Source: an uncultured Bacteroidales bacterium (GTDB taxonomy: Bacteria; Bacteroidota; Bacteroidia; Bacteroidales; F082). Taken from it: 64,000 nt of DNA. The notes under the pieces are model-generated. The model did no database searches, was not told the origin of the DNA, and saw only the letters and a program-made list of their open reading frames with translations. This document shows positions 1 through 9,842 of this stretch, piece after piece; position 1 is the first letter of the stretch; each line of letters starts with the position of its first letter. The position numbers and the translations under genes are program-made. The stretch spans positions 1 to 64,000 of the forward strand of contig CAJOEZ010000005.1 in the NCBI GenBank assembly GCA_905233685.1, in the 5' to 3' direction.

Positions 1-1182
1 ATCAGCGACTGGTTTGAGGCTTTTCACAGGCTGGAGGCTTTGTTGGATAAGAAGCGAAGTAAGGGTAAGATGGTGGTTTTTATCGATGAATTGCCCTGGC
101 TCGACACTCCGAGGGCCAATTTTCTGTCGGCATTCGAGCATTTCTGGAACGACTGGGGAGCGGGAAAGCACAACCTGCTGCTTATAGTATGCGGAAGTGC
201 CACGAGCTGGATGCTTGACAACCTGATCAACAACAAGGGCGGGCTGTATGGCAGGACCAACTGCGAGATGCACCTGCACCCGTTTACGCTGGCCGAAACG
301 GAAACCTATCTGCACCGCAGGGGTGTGACGCTTGACCGCTATGACGTGGTGCAGACCTATATGCTGACAGGCGGGGTGGCTTACTATCTGTCGTATTTCC
401 AGCCGGGGCTGTCGCTTGCAGAGAATATCGACGCGATATATTTTGCGGAGAACGGCTTTCTGCAGACGGAGTACGACCGGTTGTTCACCTCGCTTTTTGC
501 CGACAATGCGGGCTATAGGCGCATTGTGGAGACGCTGAGCGAGAACCGCTATGGGTTGACCCGAGAGGCGTTGGCTGAGAAAGCCAGCATTGCACTTGGC
601 GGTACGCTGAGCAATATGCTGAAGGTTTTGGTGAAAAGCGACCTTGTGACGATATATTGGAATTTCGGTGAGTCGAAAAGGACGCAGTATTACAAGCTGA
701 CGGATATGTTCTGCCTGTTCTATCTGGGCTTTGTACAACGTAACCCGACGAACAACCGTACGTATTGGTACGACAACCAGAACAGTCCGAAGCTGAACTC
801 GTGGCGGGGGCGGGCGTTTGAGGACGTGTGCTTTGTGCATCAGAAGGAGGTGAAGAAGGCACTGGGCATCAGCGGTGTTCAGGCCGAGGTGTACCCTTGG
901 CATGCAACGGCAGAAGGGAATGCTCCCGGGGCCCAGATCGACATGCTGATTGACCGTGCCGACCGTGTGGTGAACCTGTGTGAGATGAAATTCTCGCAGG
1001 ATGATTTTGCGATTTCGAAAGACTACGACGAGCGATTGCGTCGGAAGATTGTGCGCTTGCAGGAGGAGACGGGAGGCAAGCGGAATGTGCAGGTGACGCT
1101 GGTGACAACCTTCGGCCTGAAGAAGAACATGTACAGCAGCCGTGTGCAGCGCGTGGTGACGCTGGAAGGGCTGTTTTTATAA
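1..1182 (+). CDS. AAA ATPase (archaeal-type ATPase with DUF234-like C-terminus), 5' truncated by the window edge
   Basis: Frame is open from base 1 (ISDWFEAFHRLEALL...). Walker B-like VVFIDELPWLD, then winged-helix and nuclease-like C-terminus (AQIDMLIDRADRVVNLCEMKFSQDDFAI). Confidence 0.8.
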   Translation: MSDWFEAFHRLEALLDKKRSKGKMVVFIDELPWLDTPRANFLSAFEHFWNDWGAGKHNLLLIVCGSATSWMLDNLINNKGGLYGRTNCEMHLHPFTLAETETYLHRRGVTLDRYDVVQTYMLTGGVAYYLSYFQPGLSLAENIDAIYFAENGFLQTEYDRLFTSLFADNAGYRRIVETLSENRYGLTREALAEKASIALGGTLSNMLKVLVKSDLVTIYWNFGESKRTQYYKLTDMFCLFYLGFVQRNPTNNRTYWYDNQNSPKLNSWRGRAFEDVCFVHQKEVKKALGISGVQAEVYPWHATAEGNAPGAQIDMLIDRADRVVNLCEMKFSQDDFAISKDYDERLRRKIVRLQEETGGKRNVQVTLVTTFGLKKNMYSSRVQRVVTLEGLFL

Positions 1183-1183
1183 A

Positions 1184-1218
1184 GTTTAGAGTTTAGAGTT
1201 TAGAGTTTATAGTTTAAA
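1184..1218. repeat. Short tandem repeat, about 5 units of the heptamer GTTTAGA/GTTTATA/GTTTAAA
   Basis: Read directly: gtttaga gtttaga gtttaga gtttata gtttaaa. Confidence 0.9.
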
Positions 1219-1490
1219 GTCAGTTGGCGAGTTTATAGTTGATAGAGTGAACACAAAATTTTGTTTGAAAATGATACTGCTGGTAACTGTCTAATAATCA
1301 GCATTGGCAACAATTTGGATAAGATGAAGCAAAGAAAAAAATACTTGCTTCATCTTTTTTTTCGTCGCTGGGTGCAAAATGGGAAATTTGCGTCGTGATT
1401 TTACAAAAGTGGGTAAATATAATAAAAAGGTTGTAATGTTACAACCATTTCAAAAACATTTCGTATCTTCGCAGCCGAAATAACAAGGAT

Positions 1491-2567
1491 TTGTATCGTA
1501 TGAAGTATCTGAATGTCAAGAAGGCGCTGGCGGCATGGCAGGAACTGCAACCTCTCTCGGAGAAGGACAGAGAGCGACTGAGCCGCAGGTTCACCGTGGA
1601 CTTCAACTACAACAGCAACCACATCGAGGGCAATACGCTGACGTATGGGCAGACGGAGATTCTGCTGCTGTTTGGCAAGGTAATCGGTGAGGCTGACGTG
1701 CGGGACGTGCAAGAGATGACGGCCAGCAACGTGGGGCTGAAGATGATGACGGAGGAGGCTCGTGTGAAAGAGATGCCGCTGACGCAGAACTTCATCCGTG
1801 CGCTGCACAAAACGCTGCTGCGGGAGAACTACACGGTGTATCGCGACCTTCCCGGAGGTGTGCAGACGAGCTATACGGTGCATGCCGGACAGTACAAGAC
1901 CCGTCCCAACAGTGTGGTCACCCGCTATGGCGACCGCTTCGAGTATGCTTCGCCTGAGGAGACTCCGGCATTGATGACGGACCTGGTGAACTGGTACAAC
2001 GCAGCTGAGCAGGAGGGAAAGCTGTCGCCCGTAGAACTGGCGGCTCTGTTCCATTACCGCTACATCCGCATCCACCCGTTTGAGGATGGCAACGGGCGCA
2101 TTGCCCGCCTGATGGTGAACTTCATATTGACACGCCATGATTATCCGATGATTGTGGTGAGGAGTCGCCTGAAGAGTGAATATCTGGAGGCACTGCATCA
2201 GGCTGACCTTGAAGTGGGGCCTGTGCCCGCAGATGGTGCGCACGCGGAGTTTCGTGAGATTCGTCCGTTCCTGAAGTATTTCAACGAGCTGGTGGCTACG
2301 GAGGTGTATAACGATGTGCTGTTCCTGACCGAGCGGGACGAGAATGTATGGTGGTACGACGGAGAGAGGATTGCATTTCGTACGCCTAACTACACGAAGA
2401 TTTTGAATGCTATGCAGACGCAGCCTACGCTTACATTGGCAGACATGCGAGACGTGACGGGCATCAGCATTGCTGCCATACAGAAGCTGCTGGATCAATT
2501 GCACCAGAAAAAATACGTGGAGCGAGGCGAGAAGGACGGCAGCTGGCGGGTGTTTGTGACACAGTAA
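1491..2567 (+). CDS. Fic family protein (predicted AMP transferase) with N-terminal inhibitory motif
   Basis: HPFEDGNGRIARLMVN matches the Fic motif; N-terminal SNHIEGN fits the (S/T)xxxE(G/N) inhibitory motif; C-terminal wHTH-like segment. Confidence 0.92.
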   Translation: MYRMKYLNVKKALAAWQELQPLSEKDRERLSRRFTVDFNYNSNHIEGNTLTYGQTEILLLFGKVIGEADVRDVQEMTASNVGLKMMTEEARVKEMPLTQNFIRALHKTLLRENYTVYRDLPGGVQTSYTVHAGQYKTRPNSVVTRYGDRFEYASPEETPALMTDLVNWYNAAEQEGKLSPVELAALFHYRYIRIHPFEDGNGRIARLMVNFILTRHDYPMIVVRSRLKSEYLEALHQADLEVGPVPADGAHAEFREIRPFLKYFNELVATEVYNDVLFLTERDENVWWYDGERIAFRTPNYTKILNAMQTQPTLTLADMRDVTGISIAAIQKLLDQLHQKKYVERGEKDGSWRVFVTQ

Positions 2568-2649
2568 CCCCCGCCCATGTCATGCCTGCAGAGGAGAGTG
2601 GGTGAGCAGGGCATCTATGGGCGGGTCAACGCAGGGACGACAAGGTTTC

Positions 2650-3654
2650 TTATTTCTTAGGCTTATACCCCGAATCCTGGAAGATGTTCTGCAAATCCTT
2701 CCGTTCCAAGAACTGCTTCAGGTCGAAATCATCATGGTTGGAGACGTAGGCACGGACGATGTTCAGGCCGAAAAACTCGCCGAGGCGCGAAGGTGCGTCG
2801 TTGCTGTAGGCCTGTGTGAAAGGGCCGTCGCCGAAAAACATCATATAGGTGTCTAAACCGGCATCATACAGGCGCTTGTTGCCCACGATGTCGGCCCAGA
2901 CCTGGCCTTCGTTGTCCACCGCCCACTGCCATTGGTCCGAAGAATAGCCGAGCAAAACGCTGTCGGGCATGGCGGGGCACATCGCCTCAACGAAGAAATT
3001 GCGGCGGCCATAAAACACCATCTCGCCGACCACCTGTCCCTGCTTGCGCCACTCGTAAAGATAATTCATGTACAGCTGCTCGGCCACGTTCTTGGCCAAA
3101 GTCTCCTTGTTGGTCCGCAACGATATGTATCTCGGCATCCCGATTTGGTCGTAAACCTCGTCACCATCGAGGTACCAATCCAAGGAAATCACCAATTGGT
3201 TGTCTATGATCTGTACGGGTGGCTCGTCGGGATGAATACCCGTGATGCAGGTGAAGGCTTTCTTAGGAAGCTCAATATCAGGGTAATAGTGATGGAAATG
3301 GGCGAACACCTCCTCCACCATCGGCTCCACCTGTTTTAAGTCAGGAAAAGCGGTTTTCACCTTATGGTACAAGCCGATGCTATAAGGGTCGATGGCGAAG
3401 TCTTTCAGATATTGCACCGCGTTGGGGTTGCTGAGGTCACCACCGAGGAACACGCGGTAACGGTCCTGGATTTTTAGCAGTTCCGCTTGAAAATCAGCCG
3501 TGTCGAGGTTGAAGAGCACGTCTTCGTAGCGGTCGAATTCGAGATTGTAAGGCTCGGTTTTGATGTCGAGTTTGGCCTTGTAGGCCGCTTCCTTGTTTTG
3601 GCAAGAGGCCAAAATGGTGAGGAGGGCGATGAGGATGATGGTTCTTGCTTTCAT
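2650..3654 (-). CDS. gldB: Gliding motility lipoprotein GldB-like
   Basis: Lipoprotein signal MKARTIILIALLTILASC; GldB-like body. The M at 3654 overlaps the cinA stop (ATGA), so the longer ORF start is unlikely. Confidence 0.75.
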   Translation of the reverse strand: MKARTIILIALLTILASCQNKEAAYKAKLDIKTEPYNLEFDRYEDVLFNLDTADFQAELLKIQDRYRVFLGGDLSNPNAVQYLKDFAIDPYSIGLYHKVKTAFPDLKQVEPMVEEVFAHFHHYYPDIELPKKAFTCITGIHPDEPPVQIIDNQLVISLDWYLDGDEVYDQIGMPRYISLRTNKETLAKNVAEQLYMNYLYEWRKQGQVVGEMVFYGRRNFFVEAMCPAMPDSVLLGYSSDQWQWAVDNEGQVWADIVGNKRLYDAGLDTYMMFFGDGPFTQAYSNDAPSRLGEFFGLNIVRAYVSNHDDFDLKQFLERKDLQNIFQDSGYKPKK

Positions 3655-4898
3655 TTTGACAGAAGTTCTTCGCGCAGCATTTCGTAGGCCGCAATCGTGG
3701 CGCGATTGATCACGTTTTCGCGGTCTTTGCCGAAGTTGAAGCGTTTGGAAATCACCTTGTTGGGTGTAGCGAGGCCAATCCACACCGTTCCAACAGGGTT
3801 TTCCTCGGTGCCGCCACTCGGTCCGGCAACGCCCGTGGTGGCCAAGCCGAAGTCGGCTTCCATTAATTGACGGACACCCCGGGCCATGCCTTCAACGACT
3901 TCTTGGCTCACGACGCCGTGTTTTTCGATGGTTTCTGCTGAAACGCCCAACACCTTGGTTTTCGTGGGCGTGGCATAGGTGACCGCAGTGCCTTTGAACA
4001 CCTCGGAACTGCCCGGAATCAGGGTGATGCGGTGGGCGATGTTGCCGCCCGTGCAGCTCTCCGCTGAGGCGAAGGTCATGCACCTATTAATTAATAACTC
4101 GAAAACCACGTGCTCGATGGGCTCGTCCTGCATGGCGAAGATGTACTTGGAAATCAAGGCCTTCAGCTTCCCGACTTCCGTATCTAAGGTTTCGTGGAGC
4201 AATTTTGCATTCTCGTGCCTTCCGCTCAGGCGGAGACGCACCATGCCGTGTTGGGGCAGATAAGCCAAGGAAAGGAACTCGGGCAAGGCGTCTTCCCAGC
4301 CCTTGATGAGGTCGGCCAAAAACGACTCGCCGATGCCCGTAGTCATGATGACACGCTTCTCGTAAGGCACCGCATGAAACCGTTCCTTGATGCGCGGCAG
4401 CAGCTCATCGGTGAAGATGCCCTTCATCTCGAACGGCACGCCCGGCATGAAGGCAAACACCACACCGTTCTTCTCCAACCACATGCAAGGCGCTGTGCCG
4501 TAAGTGTTTGGGATGTATTGGCAAGCCTTGGGCAGCATGGCTTGACTGCGGTTACGCTCGCTCATCTCGAAGCCGCGACGCTTGAACAAGGAGACCACGT
4601 TGTCGTAGGCGGGCTGGCAAAACTCCAGTTCGGTATCGAAAAACTTGCAGACCGTGGGTTTGGTGATGTCGTCAGCAGTAGGGCCGAGGCCGCCCGTGAC
4701 CAAAACGAGGTCGGCATCCATGCAAGCATGGAAGGCATCGAGGATATCCTTTTCGGAATCACCGATGGTCAAGGCAGAATGCAGTTGGAAGCCCGCGCCC
4801 GAAAGCTGTTCGCCAAGCCAAGCCGCATTGGTGTTAATCACCTGACCGATAAGCAGTTCATCTCCGATGGAAATGTTTTTGATGATGATTTTGCTCAT
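3651..4898 (-). CDS. cinA: CinA family competence/damage-inducible protein
   Basis: N-terminal MoCF-like GDELLIGQVINTNAAWLGEQL and TGGLGPTADD; C-terminal amidase SAESCTGG...GVAGPSGGTEENPVGTVWIG. Confidence 0.93.
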   Translation of the reverse strand: MSKIIIKNISIGDELLIGQVINTNAAWLGEQLSGAGFQLHSALTIGDSEKDILDAFHACMDADLVLVTGGLGPTADDITKPTVCKFFDTELEFCQPAYDNVVSLFKRRGFEMSERNRSQAMLPKACQYIPNTYGTAPCMWLEKNGVVFAFMPGVPFEMKGIFTDELLPRIKERFHAVPYEKRVIMTTGIGESFLADLIKGWEDALPEFLSLAYLPQHGMVRLRLSGRHENAKLLHETLDTEVGKLKALISKYIFAMQDEPIEHVVFELLINRCMTFASAESCTGGNIAHRITLIPGSSEVFKGTAVTYATPTKTKVLGVSAETIEKHGVVSQEVVEGMARGVRQLMEADFGLATTGVAGPSGGTEENPVGTVWIGLATPNKVISKRFNFGKDRENVINRATIAAYEMLREELLSK

Positions 4899-4943
4899 GT
4901 TGAAATAGTTTGCGCAGAAATAACGCCAATTCAGTTAATTTCG

Positions 4944-4951
4944 TATCTTTG
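4944..4951 (+). promoter_or_regulatory. Bacteroidetes-type -7 element TATCTTTG upstream of the nucleoside phosphorylase
   Basis: Matches TAnnTTTG about 20 bp before the ATG at 4971. Confidence 0.6.
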
Positions 4952-4970
4952 CGGCTCTAAATAAAAAGAC

Positions 4971-5852
4971 ATGAACCAACCAATTCCCGCATCGCAACTC
5001 ATCTTGAACAACGAGGGCGCTGTTTACCACCTGAATCTCCATCCTGACCAGTTGGCCGACGATGTCATTTTGGTCGGCGACCCCGGCCGCGTTGATATGG
5101 TGGCCGCTTATTTCGACAAAATCGAAGTGCAACGCCAAAACCGCGAACTCATCACCCGCACGGGCTATTTCCACGGCAAGCGCATCACCGTGCTCTCTAC
5201 GGGCATGGGTACCGACAACATCGACATCGTGTTGAACGAGCTTGACACCTTGGCCAACATCGACCTGAAAACGAGAATGCCCAAAGAGCAGCACCACACC
5301 TTGAACCTCATCCGCATCGGCACCAGCGGCGCTTTGCAGCCCGAAATCGGGGTGGAAGACACCTACATCGCCACGCGCTACGCCATCGGCTTGGACGGTC
5401 TGCTCTATTTTTACGAGAAGAACACTGAAGTGAACGAAATCGCCATGCGCGATGCCTTCATCGAGCAGATGAACTACCCGTCGGACTTGCCCAAGCCCTA
5501 TGTCGTGGAAGGCTCGCAGGAACTCTTCGACCGCTTGTCAGAAGGTTATATCCAAGGCGTCACCGCCACGGCACCAGGCTTCTACGGTCCGCAAGGCCGC
5601 ACCTTGAGAATGCATTTGTCCTATCCTGAGCTTAACCGCAAGATGGAGTCGTTCAACTACCAAGGCTGGCGTGTGTGCAACTTCGAGATGGAGTCGTCGG
5701 CACTCTATGGCCTCGGCAAGATGATGGGCCACAACTGCATGACCGTATGCGCAGTCATCGCCAATCGCGTGATCGAAAAATTCGCCATCGACTACCATCC
5801 CTACATACAGAAATTGATTGTGAACACGCTGGAACGTTTGGCTGGAAGGTGA
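4971..5852 (+). CDS. Nucleoside phosphorylase (uridine phosphorylase-like)
   Basis: ILVGDPGRVDMVA, STGMGTDNIDIVLNEL, IRIGTSGALQPEI, NFEMESSALYGL are PNP/UDP-family motifs. Confidence 0.9.
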   Translation: MNQPIPASQLILNNEGAVYHLNLHPDQLADDVILVGDPGRVDMVAAYFDKIEVQRQNRELITRTGYFHGKRITVLSTGMGTDNIDIVLNELDTLANIDLKTRMPKEQHHTLNLIRIGTSGALQPEIGVEDTYIATRYAIGLDGLLYFYEKNTEVNEIAMRDAFIEQMNYPSDLPKPYVVEGSQELFDRLSEGYIQGVTATAPGFYGPQGRTLRMHLSYPELNRKMESFNYQGWRVCNFEMESSALYGLGKMMGHNCMTVCAVIANRVIEKFAIDYHPYIQKLIVNTLERLAGR

Positions 5853-5912
5853 TTTAGCACAAAAAAAGCCCCTTTTTGGACAAAAAGGTCGGCTTGAATG
5901 AAAAAAAATGTG

Positions 5913-5920
5913 TATCTTTG
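5913..5920 (+). promoter_or_regulatory. -7 element TATCTTTG upstream of the OmpA-like gene
   Basis: TAnnTTTG match about 35 bp upstream of ATG 5955. Confidence 0.55.
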
Positions 5921-5954
5921 CCGACCAATTTTTAAACCAAATCATTACTTCATT

Positions 5955-7409
5955 ATGCTGAAGAAAACACTTATCACATGCATCACGTTTGTGGCGATGG
6001 CCGCCACGACATCGGCCTTCGGGCAGACAGAGACGGGTGGCAACAATGGGTCAACTCGTTATTTATCAAGCACCTTGAAGCAAAACTGGTTCATTTCTGT
6101 AGACGGAACCATCGACTGGTGGAAAGGCTCCGACAAGAATCCGGCCGGAAATTACACCGCCGTGCAATGGGGCAAACCTTCTTTTGGTGCCAGCCTCAAC
6201 TTTGGCAAGTGGATTACCCACAGCTTTGGTGTGCGTCTCGCCTACGACGTCAACGGAGGAAAAAGCTACATGGACGGACTTCACGCGAAGAGCCGCAAAC
6301 TGAACTTCCTCTATTACGGAACCTTCAATTATGATGAGAATTTTGACACCAACGGCATTTATTCCTACACTCCGGGTGCGGGCGATTTCCCCACGGAAAC
6401 CGGAGCCGACGAGAATGGCTACTACAACACCTCATTCTTGTACCACAACCTTCACGTGGACGCGATGCTCAGCCTCATAGACCTCTTCCAGGGCTATTAC
6501 AATCCAAAACGTGTGTACACCCCTGTGATTTATGCCGGTATGGGTGCTTCCGTCGTCAGTGGAGGCATTCTTGTTACGCCCGACCTCATTAATAACAGCA
6601 AGAACAAAGGCAACCCCGACTTGGAAAAAGGCGTGAATTTCGAGCTTGCCTTTGATGCCGGTCTCATCAACAACTTCAGGCTGTGCAATTGGCTTGACCT
6701 TCACTTGGACTTGAAGTGGTCGGCACAACGTTGGAACATCGACTCATGGTTCTATGAACCTGGCAACCAACAAGGCGGATGGATTTATCCTGACGGCTCT
6801 GTAGCCCCCGGAAACGTGCCCAACGACGCTGGCCAGATGCCCACTTATTTCGGCCGCAACCGTTTGGACCAGAACTTCTCCGTTGGCTTGGGCTTGTGCT
6901 TCAACATCAACAGAATCTATGAACTGCCGACCAACTGCAACGAGGAAATGGAAGACTTCAAAAGAAGACTGGCTGAATGTGAGGAGCAATTAGCCAACAG
7001 CGTGCCCGCGACAGTGCCTGTGGAGATTCATGATACCGTGACGGTGACTAAATATGTGCAGACGGAAGACATCATCAGCTATCCGTTCTCCATCTTCTTC
7101 AACCTCGATTCCTATCAGCTCATGTCGAGGAGAGACTTGGTCAACCTGCGTGAAATCGCCGAGGTGGCCAAGGCCAACGGCTACAAGCTCCGCTTGAGAG
7201 GCTCCTGCGACAGCGCCACCGCTTCTGCGGCTTACAACCAAACGCTGTCGGAGAACCGCTGCCGCAAGATCATGATGGAACTCATGGATATGGGCATTCC
7301 GGAAAGCCAGATCATCCTCGTTCCGGTGGGCGGTGTCCAGGAACTCAATCCGGCGGAATACGACCGCCGCGTGCTGATCGAATTGGTCAAAGAGGCTCCG
7401 AAGGACTAA
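5955..7409 (+). CDS. OmpA family outer membrane protein
   Basis: Signal peptide MLKKTLITCITFVAMAATTSAFGQ, beta-barrel region, C-terminal OmpA-like domain (LRLRGSCDSATASAAYNQTLSENRCRKIMMELMDMGI). Confidence 0.85.
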   Translation: MLKKTLITCITFVAMAATTSAFGQTETGGNNGSTRYLSSTLKQNWFISVDGTIDWWKGSDKNPAGNYTAVQWGKPSFGASLNFGKWITHSFGVRLAYDVNGGKSYMDGLHAKSRKLNFLYYGTFNYDENFDTNGIYSYTPGAGDFPTETGADENGYYNTSFLYHNLHVDAMLSLIDLFQGYYNPKRVYTPVIYAGMGASVVSGGILVTPDLINNSKNKGNPDLEKGVNFELAFDAGLINNFRLCNWLDLHLDLKWSAQRWNIDSWFYEPGNQQGGWIYPDGSVAPGNVPNDAGQMPTYFGRNRLDQNFSVGLGLCFNINRIYELPTNCNEEMEDFKRRLAECEEQLANSVPATVPVEIHDTVTVTKYVQTEDIISYPFSIFFNLDSYQLMSRRDLVNLREIAEVAKANGYKLRLRGSCDSATASAAYNQTLSENRCRKIMMELMDMGIPESQIILVPVGGVQELNPAEYDRRVLIELVKEAPKD

Positions 7410-7430
7410 GCCTTAGCGACACAAAACAAA

Positions 7431-7464
7431 TAAGCCTGACGCAACCGCGCCAGGCTTATTTTAT
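7431..7464. terminator. Intrinsic terminator after the OmpA-like gene
   Basis: TAAGCCTG...CAGGCTTA hairpin followed by TTTTAT, between convergent genes. Confidence 0.8.
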
Positions 7465-7483
7465 GCGCTATCGCAAATGAGAA

Positions 7484-8179
7484 TTAGTGCATGATACCCA
7501 CCTCAAGGCCGATGAAGTTCGCCTTCAGGTTGACTCCCGTCGCTTCTCTCATCTCCCGCGTAAACATGTTGGAGAACGAGTGGTGGAAGCACAGTTGGGC
7601 GAAAACGCTGAAGTAGTTGGTGATTTGATAGGCACCGCCAACATCAAACTTCATGGCTATCTGGAACCTGCGGTATTCATCGGTGACGTTCACATAGTCG
7701 GAGTCTTTGTATTCGATACCGTTAAAGGTATACGTGTCTTTGGCTTTGTCGGAAAGGTTGAGTTCGATGCCAATGCCTGCATCGGCAAAGACACTCACGC
7801 CGTCCGCGACGTCGAAGGTCATTTTTAGCTTCAGAGGCACCTCAAAATAAGTGCCCGAAAACAAGCGGTCGACGGTGATGTTGGTAGGCTCAATGTAATT
7901 GGGCAGTTGACGCAGGTCGGTGAACTGGTAGTTCATGCTCAAGATGTTAAAGTTCACACCTGTTGAGAAGGCGAAGTTATTCGTGAAGTACGAATCGAAG
8001 AAGACGCCAGTGCTAAATCCTGTCTTAGCGTGGAGGTTTTTTCCGGCCTCTTCGGAAGGCGAGTTTGCCCAAGCCCAGTTGGGGCCAATCTTAAGGCCAA
8101 CATTGAAAGTTCTTTCCTGTGCGTTTACATTCAGCGAGCAAATTGCTAACAAGCTGATAATCAATACAATCTTTTTCAT
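7484..8179 (-). CDS. Outer membrane beta-barrel protein (PorT-like)
   Basis: Signal peptide MKKIVLIISLLAICSLNVNAQ; FNVGLKIGPNWAW start typical of the family. Confidence 0.75.
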   Translation of the reverse strand: MKKIVLIISLLAICSLNVNAQERTFNVGLKIGPNWAWANSPSEEAGKNLHAKTGFSTGVFFDSYFTNNFAFSTGVNFNILSMNYQFTDLRQLPNYIEPTNITVDRLFSGTYFEVPLKLKMTFDVADGVSVFADAGIGIELNLSDKAKDTYTFNGIEYKDSDYVNVTDEYRRFQIAMKFDVGGAYQITNYFSVFAQLCFHHSFSNMFTREMREATGVNLKANFIGLEVGIMH

Positions 8180-8199
8180 GATAAATAAATTTTGCCGTA

Positions 8200-8207
8200 C
8201 AAAAGTA
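8200..8207 (-). promoter_or_regulatory. -7 element TACTTTTG (minus strand) for the 7484-8179 gene
   Basis: Plus strand CAAAAGTA, about 20 bp upstream of the start codon. Confidence 0.5.
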
Positions 8208-8249
8208 ATTTATTTTGCTGATATTTCCAAACAATTCAAAAAACCTTCT

Positions 8250-8257
8250 TACTTTTG
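8250..8257 (+). promoter_or_regulatory. -7 element TACTTTTG for the 8299-9015 gene
   Basis: TAnnTTTG match about 42 bp upstream of the ATG. Confidence 0.5.
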
Positions 8258-8298
8258 TCGCCGAATTAACCCAAATCATTCACCAAAACACATCAAAA

Positions 8299-9015
8299 AT
8301 GAAGAAAACATTTGTATTGCTTGCTGCTTTGATTTTGATGGGCAGCACGGCATTTGCAGGCGGCGGCTTCGACTTAGGTGTCAAAGCTGGTTATCAGGCG
8401 GCAAAACTATCCTACCAGAAAGCCGACATCAAGGATGGTTTTTCCAACCATTTTGTCGTCGGCCTGTTCGGTCGCGTCAACATCGGCAAATTCTATGTCC
8501 AGCCCGAAGTGCTGTATTTCAAAACCTCCAATGTATTTGATTTAGGTGTGTCGCCTATTGATATAGGCAACAACGATTTTATCATCCCCACGGGTGCCAA
8601 CGTGAACCTGACGCTGAATCAAATGAACCTTCAAGTGCCAGTATTGCTGGGTCTTAATATTCTTGACCTTGGTGTGCTCTCCTTGCGAGCCCAAGTTGGA
8701 CCTACCGCCAATTTTGTTCTCCAGTCAAAGACTTTGATTGATTATTCCTACACCATCAGCGGAGGAGGTACGCAACAGGCGGAAGCCAACACCGACAAAG
8801 GATTCGATACCAAGACCATTGCTTGGGGTTTGCAAGCCGGCCTCGGCTTGGATTTGCTGAAATTCATCACCCTCGACGTCAACTACAATTTTGGACTGAG
8901 CAAGGTTTTCAACGGCTTGAACGACACAGAATTGGGTCATTACTTTGATTTCACCAACATTGATAACACCAAGCAGAACATGTTTATGGTGACGGTGGGC
9001 ATCAAAATTCTTTAA
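8299..9015 (+). CDS. Outer membrane beta-barrel protein (PorT-like)
   Basis: Signal peptide MKKTFVLLAALILMGSTAFAGG; FDLGVKAGYQAAKLSY; beta-barrel-like alternation. Confidence 0.75.
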   Translation: MKKTFVLLAALILMGSTAFAGGGFDLGVKAGYQAAKLSYQKADIKDGFSNHFVVGLFGRVNIGKFYVQPEVLYFKTSNVFDLGVSPIDIGNNDFIIPTGANVNLTLNQMNLQVPVLLGLNILDLGVLSLRAQVGPTANFVLQSKTLIDYSYTISGGGTQQAEANTDKGFDTKTIAWGLQAGLGLDLLKFITLDVNYNFGLSKVFNGLNDTELGHYFDFTNIDNTKQNMFMVTVGIKIL

Positions 9016-9036
9016 TTGATTGATTCCCAGAAAACA

Positions 9037-9070
9037 AAAAGCGGTAGGCTCGTTTGAGCGTACCGCTTTT
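9037..9070. terminator. Bidirectional intrinsic terminator
   Basis: Perfect AAAAGCGGTA...TACCGCTTTT inverted repeat between convergent genes. Confidence 0.85.
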
Positions 9071-9077
9071 GCTTTAC

Positions 9078-9839
9078 TCAGTCTTCCTTTTTCCAAGGTC
9101 GGACAATCTTTCCGGTGAGGAATTGTCGGTTGAGTCGCGCGATGTGCGACACGGAAATCCGCTTGGGGCAGACCGCTTGGCAGGCGTAGGTGTTGGTACA
9201 GTTGCCGAAGCCTAATTCGTCCATCTTGGCCACCATGGCTTGGGCGCGACGTTGGGCTTCCACTTTGCCTTGGGGCAACAATGCAAGCTGCGACACCTTG
9301 GCCGCCACAAAGAGCATAGCGCTGGCATTCTTGCAGGCCGCCACGCAAGCCCCGCAGCCGATGCACGAAGCCGCATCCATGGCCATGTCAGCATCCTCTT
9401 TGGGTACCAGGATGGCGTTGCCGTCGGGGACACCGCCTGTGTGGCATGAGACATAGCCGCCCGCCTGAATGATTTGGTCGAAGGCTGAACGGTCAACGGT
9501 CAAGTCTTTGATGACGGGAAAGGCTTTGGCACGGAACGGCTCCACCACGATGGTTTCGCCATCCTTGAATCGACGCATATAAAGCTGACACGTGGTTGTT
9601 CCTTCGCCTTTGCCGTGTGGGCGCCCGTTGATGAACAAGCTGCACGCGCCGCAAATGCCCTCGCGACAGTCATGGTCGAAGAAAACGGGGTCTTCACCTT
9701 TTAATACCAGATGCTCATTCAGCACGTCGAGCATTTCGAGGAACGACATGTCTGGTTCAATATCAGAAACCTGATAGTCAACGAAATGGCCTTTTGCCGT
9801 GCGGTTGGCCTGACGCCATATTTTTAGGGTAAAGTTCAT
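9078..9839 (-). CDS. sdhB: Succinate dehydrogenase/fumarate reductase iron-sulfur subunit
   Basis: [22 protein letters not shown] (2Fe-2S) and [18 protein letters not shown] ... CQAVCPKRI (4Fe-4S/3Fe-4S) motifs. Confidence 0.96.
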   Translation of the reverse strand: MNFTLKIWRQANRTAKGHFVDYQVSDIEPDMSFLEMLDVLNEHLVLKGEDPVFFDHDCREGICGACSLFINGRPHGKGEGTTTCQLYMRRFKDGETIVVEPFRAKAFPVIKDLTVDRSAFDQIIQAGGYVSCHTGGVPDGNAILVPKEDADMAMDAASCIGCGACVAACKNASAMLFVAAKVSQLALLPQGKVEAQRRAQAMVAKMDELGFGNCTNTYACQAVCPKRISVSHIARLNRQFLTGKIVRPWKKED

Positions 9840-9842
9840 AGC

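Noticed and set aside
1401-2504. 367-aa minus-strand ORF
   Set aside because: Antisense to the Fic gene, whose motifs are intact.
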